The position numbers and the translations under genes were made by a program. Source: JANNVK01 sp031430435 (GTDB taxonomy: Bacteria; Acidobacteriota; Blastocatellia; Pyrinomonadales; Pyrinomonadaceae). Taken from it: DNA of 50,170 bases. The notes under the pieces are model-generated. The model was not told the origin of the DNA and ran no database searches. It was given only the letters and a program-made list of their open reading frames with translations. Of this stretch, positions 31,646 to 40,158 are shown piece by piece; position 1 is the first letter of the stretch, and every line of letters starts with the position of its first letter. The stretch covers positions 1-50,170 of the forward strand of contig JANPBM010000002.1 in assembly GCA_031430435.1 (NCBI GenBank). Reading direction: 5' to 3'.

Positions 31646-33115
31646 TTACGCGCTGATTTTATTTCGATAATCATCCATCCATTTTGTAATGTCGTTGGTA
31701 TAAGCTCGGCTGTCATTTTCAACCGGCGGAGCATATTTGTTGACTAATCCCGACCAATCTTTGTTATCGATAAATGACCGATAACCTTTATCCAAAAGTT
31801 TAAAATAGGCTTCAATTCCCTTGTCCATAGAGTCCCATTTAGCAAAACCTTTTGCTCCTCTGGTTGCACCTTCTTGATTATTGAAACGGATATTTCCGGG
31901 GTTATTGTTGCGTTGAGCCAAACTTCCGGTTGATGCAAAACCTGCTTCTTTGCGGAACATCGCCAAGGCAAGTTCAGCCGGAATATTATATTTCTTGGCA
32001 AGATTCGAAATTAATTCGCCTTTTCCCGCAAGGTTCGTACCTTTCAAAATATCGTTAATTTTGGCGGCAGATGCCGTTGTTGTCGCCGGATTAGTCGGCG
32101 TTGTCGGCGTTGTCGGAGCAACTTGACCTGTGGCTGCATCGTTTTTCGCAACGGCATTGCTTAATGCGGCACGAGTTTTAGGTCCGACCACGCCGTCGGC
32201 TTTCAAACCGGTTGCTTCTTGAAATTTTTTCAGAGCATTTTGCGTTCGCGGTCCGAAAATTCCGGGTCCCGTGTTCATTTCGGCTTTTGTCATAAAGCCT
32301 AATTTTACCAACATTTCTTGTAAATCTTTTACTTTTGCACCGCGGGAACCTTTTTCCAAATGTCCCAAAGAATCAGCTTTTCCGGTCGTTGCCGGCGGAG
32401 TTGTTCCGGGTGTTGTCGGAGTTGTTCCGGGCGTTGTCGGAGTCGGCGGAAGGTTGCCGATCGGCGGTGTTTTACCGTTGACTTTATCCCAAACCGCTTG
32501 TAAACCGCCTTGATTTAAGGTTGGCAGCAAATCTTTCGGACGTTCGCCGCCTGACATTTGAAAATGCGGTTTATCTACGATGCTTTTGAAATCTCCGCCC
32601 CATTCAAGACCGTATTTTTTACCCGTTTCACCTATTTTGTTCCAAGTATCGTTTGAAACATTGTAATTTGCTTTGCCATTAACCATCGGCACAAGGTCAA
32701 CGGCTAAACCGTAATTATGAAAACTGCTTCCGCCTTTTGCGTTGGTAACAATTCCGCCCGGTTTTGTGCGACCTTGTTTATATAGTTCGTTTTGTTCTTC
32801 AACTGTGCGAAGCCCGTCAGTAACGCGAACGTTAATTCCTTGCGCTTTCAAATCATTAACCATCGCCCGCACACGCTTGGCAAGTTCCGGATTTACTTTT
32901 GCAAGTTTTGCTTCGGAAGCGGCATCAAGCGGAGCAATAGAATTTAGATTTGCTTTAATCTGGTCTGCTTGGTTATATCCGACTTTTTCCGCATAACTGC
33001 CTTGCGGAACTTCTGCCGGAGTTTCAAGTGTTTGCGGCGTTTCAGCCGAAAAGTTATTTACAAATTGTTCAAAATCAACATTACCGACTCCGCCGACTCC
33101 ACCTACTTTACTCAT
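31646..33115 (-). CDS. Endolysin-like peptidoglycan hydrolase: M15 peptidase, PG-binding, lysozyme-like domain
   Basis: A 489-residue protein with three domains joined by Pro/Thr-rich linkers. Residues 60-195 form an M15 (VanY/endolysin-type) zinc peptidase with His133, Asp140 and His184 (SFHNYGLAVDL, KPHFQM). Residues 255-320 form a peptidoglycan-binding domain (RGAKVKDLQEMLVKLGF, GPRTQNALKKFQEATGL). Residues 355-489 look like a lysozyme/glucosaminidase-like domain with Glu390 (ALAMFRKEAGF) and RNNNPGNIRF. There is no signal peptide; the N-terminus is Gly/Val-rich (MSKVGGVGGVGNVDFEQF). It could be a phage- or injection-system-related wall hydrolase or be exported without Sec. Divergent from alaS. 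Confidence 0.85.
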   Translation of the reverse strand: MSKVGGVGGVGNVDFEQFVNNFSAETPQTLETPAEVPQGSYAEKVGYNQADQIKANLNSIAPLDAASEAKLAKVNPELAKRVRAMVNDLKAQGINVRVTDGLRTVEEQNELYKQGRTKPGGIVTNAKGGSSFHNYGLAVDLVPMVNGKANYNVSNDTWNKIGETGKKYGLEWGGDFKSIVDKPHFQMSGGERPKDLLPTLNQGGLQAVWDKVNGKTPPIGNLPPTPTTPGTTPTTPGTTPPATTGKADSLGHLEKGSRGAKVKDLQEMLVKLGFMTKAEMNTGPGIFGPRTQNALKKFQEATGLKADGVVGPKTRAALSNAVAKNDAATGQVAPTTPTTPTNPATTTASAAKINDILKGTNLAGKGELISNLAKKYNIPAELALAMFRKEAGFASTGSLAQRNNNPGNIRFNNQEGATRGAKGFAKWDSMDKGIEAYFKLLDKGYRSFIDNKDWSGLVNKYAPPVENDSRAYTNDITKWMDDYRNKISA

Positions 33116-33188
33116 ATTTTTACCCCTATTTTATTTTATTTTTATAAAACTTACGCAGAAAGCCTCAAATCCATTGTCGGTTGTTTTA

Positions 33189-33202
33189 ATAAAAAGTTTC
33201 CT
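33189..33202 (-). promoter_or_regulatory. ECF-like promoter motif upstream of the endolysin-like gene
   Basis: Minus strand reads AGGAAACTTTTTAT, 74-87 bases before the ATG at 33115. The same 14 bases occur upstream of the DUF3370-like gene (38456-38469), and weaker similarity (AA.AAC.GA.AA) follows at the same distance in both. GGAAAC resembles the -35 box of ECF sigma factors. Sequence match is direct; the sigma assignment is inference. Confidence 0.45.
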
Positions 33203-33264
33203 CTTATTTTCAATCTTTCGCAGTCGGCAAGCATCGTGATAAACTAATTTCTTTATTTGAATAT

Positions 33265-36117
33265 ATGAACGGACACGAAATCAGACAAGCATTTTTACAG
33301 TATTTTGAACGAAACGGACACAAAATCGTCCACTCATCGCCGCTTTTGCCGTTGAACGATCCGACGCTTTTATTTGCAAACGCGGGAATGAATCAGTTTA
33401 AGGACGTTTTTCTCGGACAAGACAAACGCGCATATTCGCGTGCGACGACTTCGCAAAAGTGTATTCGTGCGGGCGGGAAACACAACGATTTAGATGAAGT
33501 CGGCAAAACCGCACGGCATCATACATTTTTTGAAATGCTCGGAAATTTCAGCTTCGGCGATTATTTCAAAGAAGATGCGATTCGTTTTGCGTGGGATTTT
33601 CTCGTCAACGAACTGAAATTAGACACAAATAAACTCTGGTTTTCGTATTTCGGCGGTGATGAAGACGTTGCGGCGGACAACGAAGCGAGAGATTTGTGGA
33701 TTAAAAACGGTGCAAGCCCCGACCGCGTATTGCCGTTCGATAAAAAAGATAATTTTTGGCAAATGGGCGACACGGGACCGTGCGGACCTTGTTCGGAAAT
33801 CCATTATTTTTTGGGCGACGACGAAGCCGATAACGTGGCGAAATGGGTCAACGGCGAAGGCGATACCACGATGGAAATCTGGAATCTCGTCTTTATGCAA
33901 TACAACCGAATCCAAAATGCCGACGGCACATTTAAGTTGGAAAACTTGCCTGCTCCATCGGTTGATACAGGTGCAGGTTTAGAGCGTTTGACGGCGGTTA
34001 TCGAAGGTCATAAGACGAATTATGAAACCTCATTGATTAAACCGATTGTGGAGTTTGTGGCGGAATTATCCGGTAAAAATTACAGTTACGATTCGCAAGA
34101 AGGTTTTGCGATGCGAGTTGTCGCCGATCACGCACGTTCGACCGCGTTTGCGATTGCCGACGGAATTTTGCCCGGCAACGAAGGCAGAAACTATGTGTTG
34201 CGAAAAATTATGCGTCGGGCGATTTATCACGGCAGAGAACATCTCGGTTTTAACGAATTGTTTTTTCACAAAGTCTGCGGTTTTGTCGTTGAACAAATGA
34301 AAGATGCGTATCCCGAACTCGCCGTGCAGAAAGACTTTATCGACAAAATGGTGCGGCTTGAGGAAGAACGTTTTGGGAATACTTTGACTGTTGGTTTGAA
34401 GAAGTTAGATGAAGCGATAGAGAAATATAAGGTCAATTATGAATTATTTGATGGCGGTGAAGATGGTGAAACAACTGAAATCAAAATAATCTCTGGCGGG
34501 ATTCCAATTTCTGAAATTGCAAAAATCAGGGATACTTATGGCTTGCCCACTGATTTAATTTATGTAGTTCTTTCTGCTCCAAGACCAAACCTTTTGGGAA
34601 GCGTAATTGAATTGAAAGAGTATGATTGGACTGAAAAAGGGAACATTTATTATTTTAAGGAAATCGATAATTTCACGTCTGAAGAGTTCTCGAAATTAGT
34701 TGAAGATGAAGTAAAAAAACTCCAAGCAAATTCCGAAATCGGCAAAACCAAGCAAGCCGAAAAAATCAATCCGATCTACGCTGCTTTGCAACGCCGTTCT
34801 GATGTTCGCACAGAGTTTGTCGGCTATGATGCAACAAGCGTCAGCGAAGCAAAAGTCGTGGCGTTAGTTAAAGATAACGAGCAAGTTGATGAACTGAAAT
34901 CGGGCGAAGAAGGTTTAATCGTTCTCGACAAAACGCCGTTTTATGCCGAATCGGGCGGACAAGTTGGAGACACGGGAACAGTTATCAGTTATCAGTTATC
35001 AGTTATCAGTCAAGATTTTTCCGCCAAGGTTTTCGATACTTTCGCTCCGGTTAAAGAATACGTTTTGCATAAATCGAAGGTTGAAAGCGGCATAATCAAG
35101 GTCGGCGATGTCGTTTCGGCTCAGGTTGATGTTGACAAACGCGATGCGACTCGGCGAAATCATACGGCGACGCATCTCGCGCATTCCGCATTGCGAGAGG
35201 TTTTAGGGACGCACGTCAAACAAGCCGGTTCGGTCGTTTCGCCTAATTATTTGCGGTTCGATTTTACGCATTATCAACCGCTTTCCGTTGTGGAAATTAA
35301 GGAAATTGAAGATTTAGTGAATTATCAAATTTTGCAGAACAGCAAAGTAAATACCGATTTGATGTCGATTGACGAAGCGATGCGGACAGGTGCGATGGCT
35401 TTGTTTGGCGAAAAATACGGCGAAAAGGTTCGGGTTTTATCGGTCGGAAACGGCGAATTTTCCCGCGAACTTTGCGGCGGAACTCACGTCAACGCAACGG
35501 GCGACATCGGTTCGTTTAAGATTACAAACGATGAAGCAATCGCGTCGGGCGTTCGCCGGATTCGGGCAATTACGGGTTTCGATTCGTTTGAACGCTTCCG
35601 CGAAGCCGAATTATTAATCGCAAATTCGCTTAACGCATTAAAAACTCAGCGTGATAATTTGCCGAATGCAATCGAAAAATTGCAGGAAGAACTAAAAAAA
35701 TCTCGCAAAGAAGTTGACGACTTGAAGATGAAGATTGCGACGGGAGCAATCGGCGGTTCATCAAGCGACGATGAAGCCAAAGATGTAAATGGCGTTAAGG
35801 TCATCGCAAAAATTGTCGAAGGTTTGGACAAAGGCGGAATGCGTCATTTGTCCGATTCGTTGATGGCGAAAATAAAATCCGGCGTGGTTATCATCGCCAA
35901 AACCGAAGACGACAAAGTTTCTTTCATTGTCCGCGTATCAGACGATTTAACCAAACAAATATCTGCCGGAAATATCGTCCGTGAAATTGCTCCGATTGTG
36001 AACGGTCGCGGCGGCGGCAAACCCGATATGGCAGAAGGCGGCGGAACTGATGCGAGCAAATTGAGCGATGCAATTGAAGCGAGTTACGGAGTTATCGATA
36101 AAATGCTGAGTGAATAA
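33265..36117 (+). CDS. alaS: Alanyl-tRNA synthetase
   Basis: A 950-residue enzyme, about 75 longer than usual. The aminoacylation core starts RQAFLQYFERNGHKIVHSSP with LLPLNDPTLLFANAGMNQFK and GDTGPCGPCSEIHYF. The editing domain has HTATHLAHSALREVLG and CGGTHV. The C-terminal DHHA1 part ends GRGGGKPDMAEGGG. Residues about 393-470 are expanded: extra sequence surrounds the usual DTYGLPTD motif. A second insertion, VISYQLSVISQ at 573-583, is encoded by four tandem GTTATCA heptamers. Core motifs are intact, so the enzyme should be active. Confidence 0.96.
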   Translation: MNGHEIRQAFLQYFERNGHKIVHSSPLLPLNDPTLLFANAGMNQFKDVFLGQDKRAYSRATTSQKCIRAGGKHNDLDEVGKTARHHTFFEMLGNFSFGDYFKEDAIRFAWDFLVNELKLDTNKLWFSYFGGDEDVAADNEARDLWIKNGASPDRVLPFDKKDNFWQMGDTGPCGPCSEIHYFLGDDEADNVAKWVNGEGDTTMEIWNLVFMQYNRIQNADGTFKLENLPAPSVDTGAGLERLTAVIEGHKTNYETSLIKPIVEFVAELSGKNYSYDSQEGFAMRVVADHARSTAFAIADGILPGNEGRNYVLRKIMRRAIYHGREHLGFNELFFHKVCGFVVEQMKDAYPELAVQKDFIDKMVRLEEERFGNTLTVGLKKLDEAIEKYKVNYELFDGGEDGETTEIKIISGGIPISEIAKIRDTYGLPTDLIYVVLSAPRPNLLGSVIELKEYDWTEKGNIYYFKEIDNFTSEEFSKLVEDEVKKLQANSEIGKTKQAEKINPIYAALQRRSDVRTEFVGYDATSVSEAKVVALVKDNEQVDELKSGEEGLIVLDKTPFYAESGGQVGDTGTVISYQLSVISQDFSAKVFDTFAPVKEYVLHKSKVESGIIKVGDVVSAQVDVDKRDATRRNHTATHLAHSALREVLGTHVKQAGSVVSPNYLRFDFTHYQPLSVVEIKEIEDLVNYQILQNSKVNTDLMSIDEAMRTGAMALFGEKYGEKVRVLSVGNGEFSRELCGGTHVNATGDIGSFKITNDEAIASGVRRIRAITGFDSFERFREAELLIANSLNALKTQRDNLPNAIEKLQEELKKSRKEVDDLKMKIATGAIGGSSSDDEAKDVNGVKVIAKIVEGLDKGGMRHLSDSLMAKIKSGVVIIAKTEDDKVSFIVRVSDDLTKQISAGNIVREIAPIVNGRGGGKPDMAEGGGTDASKLSDAIEASYGVIDKMLSE
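34981..35010. repeat. GTTATCA heptamer tandem repeat inside alaS
   Basis: Four perfect copies of GTTATCA plus GT. The 30 bases keep the frame and add about ten residues between PFYAESGGQVGDTGT and the rest of the editing domain. The heptamer period matches other repeats in this window. Confidence 0.95.
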
Positions 36118-36121
36118 ATTT

Positions 36122-36463
36122 ATGGAATCAACGCAAATTTTATATATTGTATTGGGAAATTTAGTAACGCAAATTCCGGTTATAATTGTGCTTATTATCG
36201 GAATTATTTTTTCCTTTGTAAAATGGTCGAAACATCCAAAAGTTGCCAAAATTGCCTTGGGCGGACTCGTCATTTTATTTTTTACCGTGTTGCTCAGTCT
36301 CGGCTTAAGTTTTCTTCGCGTCCAACTGCCTTTTTGGGTGAACGGCAACTATGAGTTGGTCAGCTATATAAATGTTGGGATCGGTTTAATTGAAAATTTC
36401 ATTTGGACAATCGGTTTAGCCTTATTGGTTTATGCCGTTTGGGTTGGACGTAAGGTTGATTAA
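36122..36463 (+). CDS. Hypothetical small membrane protein
   Basis: A 113-residue protein with three or four hydrophobic helices (VIIVLIIGIIFSFVKW, ALGGLVILFFTVLLSLGLSF, NFIWTIGLALLVYAVWVG). The ATG at 36122 lies 4 bases after the alaS stop; an in-frame GTG at 36110 would overlap alaS. Unknown function, probably co-transcribed with alaS. Confidence 0.65.
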   Translation: MESTQILYIVLGNLVTQIPVIIVLIIGIIFSFVKWSKHPKVAKIALGGLVILFFTVLLSLGLSFLRVQLPFWVNGNYELVSYINVGIGLIENFIWTIGLALLVYAVWVGRKVD

Positions 36464-36485
36464 AACCTGTCTGTTATCCGACATA

Positions 36486-36674
36486 AATAATCATTATCGT
36501 TAAGCTGATAACTGACTTTTACAATCTGATAATGAACTTTGCAAGTGTAATAATCGACTTTACAAATATAATAATCAGCTTTACAAGTAAGATAATTGAT
36601 TTTGCAAGTGTGATAATCGGCTTTGCAGGTAAGATAATCAGCTTTGCAAGTCTGATAATTGACTTTATCAGTTA
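36486..36674. repeat. 21-bp tandem repeat array, about nine units
   Basis: Nine successive 21-base units of the type gataatcagctttgcaagtct, clearest from 36528 to 36653, degenerate at both ends. It occupies most of the 323-base gap between 36463 and 36787. A minus-strand reading frame across it would give a heptapeptide repeat (CKADYxT), but has no start or ribosome-binding site. Units are contiguous without spacers, so it is not CRISPR. Confidence 0.9.
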
Positions 36675-36723
36675 AATAATTTAAGCCGTTAAAGGAATTA
36701 TTAAGTAATTTAAACAAAAAAAT

Positions 36724-36756
36724 AAAACCGTTGAAACATATTGTTTCAACGGTTTT
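36724..36756. terminator. Bidirectional terminator between the repeat array and the DUF3370-like gene
   Basis: A perfect 15-bp stem (36724-36738 with 36742-36756) with a 3-base loop. On the plus strand it ends in TTTTTT; on the minus strand a T-rich run also follows. It serves the minus-strand gene ending at 36787 and could stop plus-strand transcripts from alaS. Confidence 0.85.
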
Positions 36757-36786
36757 TTCGTTACAAGATTTCTAATCTTAAAGATT

Positions 36787-38397
36787 TCATTTTTTAACCG
36801 GACGAAATTCAATGCCAATCGGCGGAGTAGTATTCCCGAAATTGGTAAATTCAATCGGAACTTTAACGGTGCCTCCCGGCGGAACTTTAACGGTTGCGAC
36901 AACTTGACCTGTGCCGGAATCAACCCGTAAACGAACCAATTGACCGTTTACTTTGACCGGTTGCGTAAATGCGCCGCCGAGAAAATTCTTTGTTTCAGCC
37001 TTTCTCTCTTTTTCTGTCAAATTAGGCTTTGAAAGTGGTGAAGAGAATATGATCTGGACAGTTTTTTCTTCCTTGCTGCTGTTTGTCAAGGTATAAGTTT
37101 GTCTGTAAGTGGCAGCGTAATTACCTTCGTTAATAGTCGCCGCTTCTCCGCGTAAATAAGGTTTGCCTTCTTTGTCCGTCAGTCTTGCGTCGGGAGCAGG
37201 ATTAGGCAGAACGGCGGAAATTGTGCGACTGTCAATTTCGCCGTTATTTTTTAATCTGGTTGCCAAAAGAATATCGCCTTGCGGAGTTCCGCTGCCGACA
37301 TCGATATTTCGACCGCCGGTAAATCCGCTTCCTTCTTTAACAACACCGTTCGGACGACCTAAACGATTTCTGTCGGCGCCTGCAAATTCACTTATATCTA
37401 CGGGGACTTTAACATTCACGCCATCTCTTTTAACCGTCTCGGTTATTCTTCTGGTAAGCGAACCGGCAGCCTCAATCGAACCCGGATTTTTTAATTGTTC
37501 TTTCGTCAAAGGTTTAGGCGTTGCCAAAACTGCCAAACTGAATTTATCGGATTTATTCGCAGTTTTAATATCCAACAAAGAAAACACTTCTGCCTGAGGT
37601 AACTCTAAAGACGAAAGAACAACGGTTTCTCCGGGCTGAATCGTGATGGTTTTGTTCACATTTCTTTCGCCACGCATGTGCGATTCCGCCGCAACGGCAT
37701 GCGGTCCGCCGTATGTCCCTCTTGCGTAACCCGAAGGAACATCACTTACCGCTTTGCTTTTTTTAGTTCTGCCGCCTATGTATTGCGAGCCTGTAACCGT
37801 CATCGTTATCGGCTTATTGGTTTCATTTTTGGCAATCACCGAAAAAACCTGAGTAGCTCCTGTTAAATTTTGCGATAAAGCATAGCTTCTTGCGCTTCCG
37901 GTAAAAGTATAAACATTTGAAGTATTGCCTTCCGGATTTCTGCCTTTGACAGGAGCAATGGTTGAACCGAGAACGCCCGGTTTTGAGAATGTTTCGGGGT
38001 TATCCACTATAAATAAATCGGGTGAGCCGGCAAAACTGCCTGAATTTATAACAGGTTGAAGTTCTTTTCTGGAAAGCGGGTCTTGAATTGCCACGCTTGC
38101 GGTTGTGTCAACGGAAATCGGGTCTGAAACCTTTTTGGCAGCTAAAAGCGAGGTCGGATCGGCAATAACTTTCAGAACATCGGCTTTAGCTTGTAATGAA
38201 AATTGTTCAAGCGCTGTGCGGTTTATTCCCGACCTTTCGGCAAATGCCGTAATCGGGTTTTTATTTGAAGAATCCGCAGATGTCTTTTGATTGTTTTCAA
38301 TCTGATTGGAGACAACAACTTTCTTTTCGGAAACATTATTGCCGGAAACTACCGTTGATAATTGACTGATCGCGGACGAATTTATTTTACTGCTCAT
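36787..38397 (-). CDS. DUF3370-like protein of unknown function
   Basis: A 536-residue protein. After a Ser/Asn-rich N-terminus (MSSKINSSAISQLSTVVSG) with no signal peptide, the sequence from about residue 110 follows the DUF3370 layout known from cyanobacteria: VYTFTGSARSYALSQNLTGA, TMTVTGSQYIGG, TYGGPHAVAAESHMRG, TIQPGETVVLSSLELPQ, and YRQTYTLTNSSKEEKTVQII, ending with a beta-rich part (VKVPPGGTVKVPIEFTNFGN). I made the family link by eye, so it is moderate. Like the endolysin-like protein it lacks a Sec signal and shares its promoter motif. Confidence 0.65.
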   Translation of the reverse strand: MSSKINSSAISQLSTVVSGNNVSEKKVVVSNQIENNQKTSADSSNKNPITAFAERSGINRTALEQFSLQAKADVLKVIADPTSLLAAKKVSDPISVDTTASVAIQDPLSRKELQPVINSGSFAGSPDLFIVDNPETFSKPGVLGSTIAPVKGRNPEGNTSNVYTFTGSARSYALSQNLTGATQVFSVIAKNETNKPITMTVTGSQYIGGRTKKSKAVSDVPSGYARGTYGGPHAVAAESHMRGERNVNKTITIQPGETVVLSSLELPQAEVFSLLDIKTANKSDKFSLAVLATPKPLTKEQLKNPGSIEAAGSLTRRITETVKRDGVNVKVPVDISEFAGADRNRLGRPNGVVKEGSGFTGGRNIDVGSGTPQGDILLATRLKNNGEIDSRTISAVLPNPAPDARLTDKEGKPYLRGEAATINEGNYAATYRQTYTLTNSSKEEKTVQIIFSSPLSKPNLTEKERKAETKNFLGGAFTQPVKVNGQLVRLRVDSGTGQVVATVKVPPGGTVKVPIEFTNFGNTTPPIGIEFRPVKK

Positions 38398-38455
38398 TGT
38401 ACTTTTTGCTCTTTTCTTATAGAATTACCACAATCTATAGTTATCCGTTATTACC

Positions 38456-38469
38456 ATAAAAAGTTTCCT
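38456..38469 (-). promoter_or_regulatory. ECF-like promoter motif upstream of the DUF3370-like gene
   Basis: Minus strand AGGAAACTTTTTAT, 59-72 bases before the ATG at 38397, identical to the motif at 33189-33202. About 17 bases further the minus strand reads GGATAAC, a possible -10 region. Confidence 0.45.
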
Positions 38470-38498
38470 GATTTTTTTTAGTTTGCGCAAAAATTGTT

Positions 38499-38957
38499 AT
38501 GAAAATTCTGCAAAATAAATTCGTCCGAAGTTTACCGAAAGTAATTTTATTCGTGATTGCTTTTTACAATTTTGCTTGGTGTTATTGGCAAAGTTTATCA
38601 GGCTGTAAAGGTATTGCTTGTCCGTGGTATTTGGATGAACAATTTGTATATTTCCCGCAATTTATACTGCTCATCTCTGCTTGGTTATTACTTTTCAAGT
38701 TTCGTTTCGGTATAATTTTTTCGGTTGTAACGTCAAGTTATTATTTATTCACTTGGACATGGTTGTTTGTTTCGTGGCTTATTTCGTTTAAACCTACGAT
38801 TTATTATTTTGTTAATGAGTTTAGTTCGCAATTTCATGACAATAATCCGCTGACAGTTTGGGAAAGCCAACCCGTAATCGCCGCCGTAATTTTCATTGTC
38901 GCAACTTATTCTTTAATAAAAGAAATAACCGTAAAACGCGGGCAAACATATTTATAG
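38499..38957 (+). CDS. Hypothetical membrane protein
   Basis: A 152-residue protein with four hydrophobic segments (SLPKVILFVIAFYNFAWCYW, FPQFILLISAWLLLFKF, a Trp/Tyr-rich helix, and VIAAVIFIVATYSLI). Two Cys lie in the first loop (GCKGIACPW). Family not recognised. Divergent from the DUF3370-like gene. Confidence 0.65.
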   Translation: MKILQNKFVRSLPKVILFVIAFYNFAWCYWQSLSGCKGIACPWYLDEQFVYFPQFILLISAWLLLFKFRFGIIFSVVTSSYYLFTWTWLFVSWLISFKPTIYYFVNEFSSQFHDNNPLTVWESQPVIAAVIFIVATYSLIKEITVKRGQTYL

Positions 38958-39014
38958 TCAAAAGATTTGGCACGGAAACAGCAGAACATTTTTTACTTTG
39001 AAACAATATAACTT

Positions 39015-39524
39015 ATGAATATACTTGAAACAAAACGTCTGATTCTGCGCGAAACTTCGGTTGACGATGCCGAGTTTATGCTCGATTTGCTGAATCAGCC
39101 GTCGTTTATCAAATATATCGGCGACCGAAATGTGCGAACGATTGCGGAAGCCGAAGCATTTATCGAAACACGCTATCGGCAAAGTTACCGCGACAACGGA
39201 TTCGGGTTATATGTGGTGGAATTGAAAGAAACTGCCGTGCCGATCGGAATTTGCGGATTCGTCAAACGCGATACGTTGCCCGCGCCCGACATCGGTTTTG
39301 CGTTTCTGCCGCAGTTTTGCGGACAAGGTTTTGCCGTTGAATCAGCCGCAGGTTCGATGAACTACGGCGAAGAAGTTTTAGGTTTTACAAAAGTTTTGGC
39401 GATTACGACGCAAGACAACGAAAGTTCGGGAAAATTACTATTAAAAATCGGCTTTAAGTTTGTAGAATTGGTAAAAATGCCGCACGATGACGACGCACTA
39501 AAACTTTTTTCATGGTCAATTTAA
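39015..39524 (+). CDS. GNAT-family N-acetyltransferase (RimJ/RimL type)
   Basis: A 169-residue protein beginning ILETKRLILRETSVDDAEFM, the typical RimJ/RimL start. The acetyl-CoA region reads IGFAFLPQFCGQGFAVESAA, with Q/R-x-x-G-x-G/A spacing slightly altered (QFCGQGFA), and the C-terminus has SGKLLLKIGFKFV. It transfers an acetyl group to an unknown amine, possibly a ribosomal protein or antibiotic. Confidence 0.88.
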   Translation: MNILETKRLILRETSVDDAEFMLDLLNQPSFIKYIGDRNVRTIAEAEAFIETRYRQSYRDNGFGLYVVELKETAVPIGICGFVKRDTLPAPDIGFAFLPQFCGQGFAVESAAGSMNYGEEVLGFTKVLAITTQDNESSGKLLLKIGFKFVELVKMPHDDDALKLFSWSI

Positions 39525-39565
39525 AATTATTGCAATTCGATTTGTAACTGTGTAAATTAGTAATT

Positions 39566-40021
39566 ATGAATGAACAAGAAAAGCAAACCGCAATAGAAAT
39601 TTTAAACAGAATAATGGAACGTGAACTTGCCGGCGTTGTCCGCTACACGCATTATTCGCTGATGGTTTACGGATATAATCGAATCCCGATTGTTTCATGG
39701 TTAAAAGGCAATGCCGACGAAAGTCTGCTGCACGCATATAAAGCAGGCGAGATTGTAACGTTGATGGGCGGACACCCGTCATTGAAAATAGGTTCATTGC
39801 TTGAAACCGAAAAACACGATATCGGCGATATTTTGCGTGAAAGTTTGGAACATGAAAAAGCAAGTTTGGAAACATACTACGAACTTTTGAAAGTGTCGGA
39901 AGGAAAATCCGTTTTATTGGAAGAATATGCCAGAGAAATGATTGTTTCGGAAGAATTGCATTTGGACGAAGTGGACAAAATGCTTAGAAAACCGGGCGAT
40001 TTGCATCCGTTTCACGAATAA
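39566..40021 (+). CDS. Bacterioferritin-like (ferritin-superfamily) protein
   Basis: A 151-residue four-helix protein. Likely di-iron ligands are Glu20 (MERELAGVVRYTHY), Glu53 and His56 (DESLLHAY), a Glu of the third helix (LEHEKASLETYY) and Glu130 with His132 (SEELHLDEV). This matches the bacterioferritin/Dps-like group for iron storage or oxidation. A strong terminator follows at 40055. Confidence 0.82.
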   Translation: MNEQEKQTAIEILNRIMERELAGVVRYTHYSLMVYGYNRIPIVSWLKGNADESLLHAYKAGEIVTLMGGHPSLKIGSLLETEKHDIGDILRESLEHEKASLETYYELLKVSEGKSVLLEEYAREMIVSEELHLDEVDKMLRKPGDLHPFHE

Positions 40022-40054
40022 TACTTTCGACAGGTAAAACTTGGTAAAGATAAA

Positions 40055-40096
40055 GATAAAGGTATAACAATGTATTGTTATACCTTTATCTCTTTT
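40055..40096 (+). terminator. Terminator after the ferritin-like gene
   Basis: A perfect 16-bp stem (40055-40070 with 40075-40090), four-base loop, followed by TCTTTT. It isolates the ferritin-like gene from the regulator gene starting at 40159. Confidence 0.88.
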
Positions 40097-40158
40097 ACTT
40101 TCAAAACTGACACACCTCAACTTTCAACTTGTATCAAATTGACATACAATTTAATTTT

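Noticed and set aside
36486..36674. Possible CRISPR array
   Set aside because: Units are contiguous with no unique spacers, and there are no cas genes nearby.
36460..36717. Minus-strand 85-residue reading frame with a CKADYxT heptapeptide repeat
   Set aside because: It starts at TTG without a ribosome-binding site and is explained by a 21-bp tandem repeat lacking stops. Kept as a repeat, not a gene.
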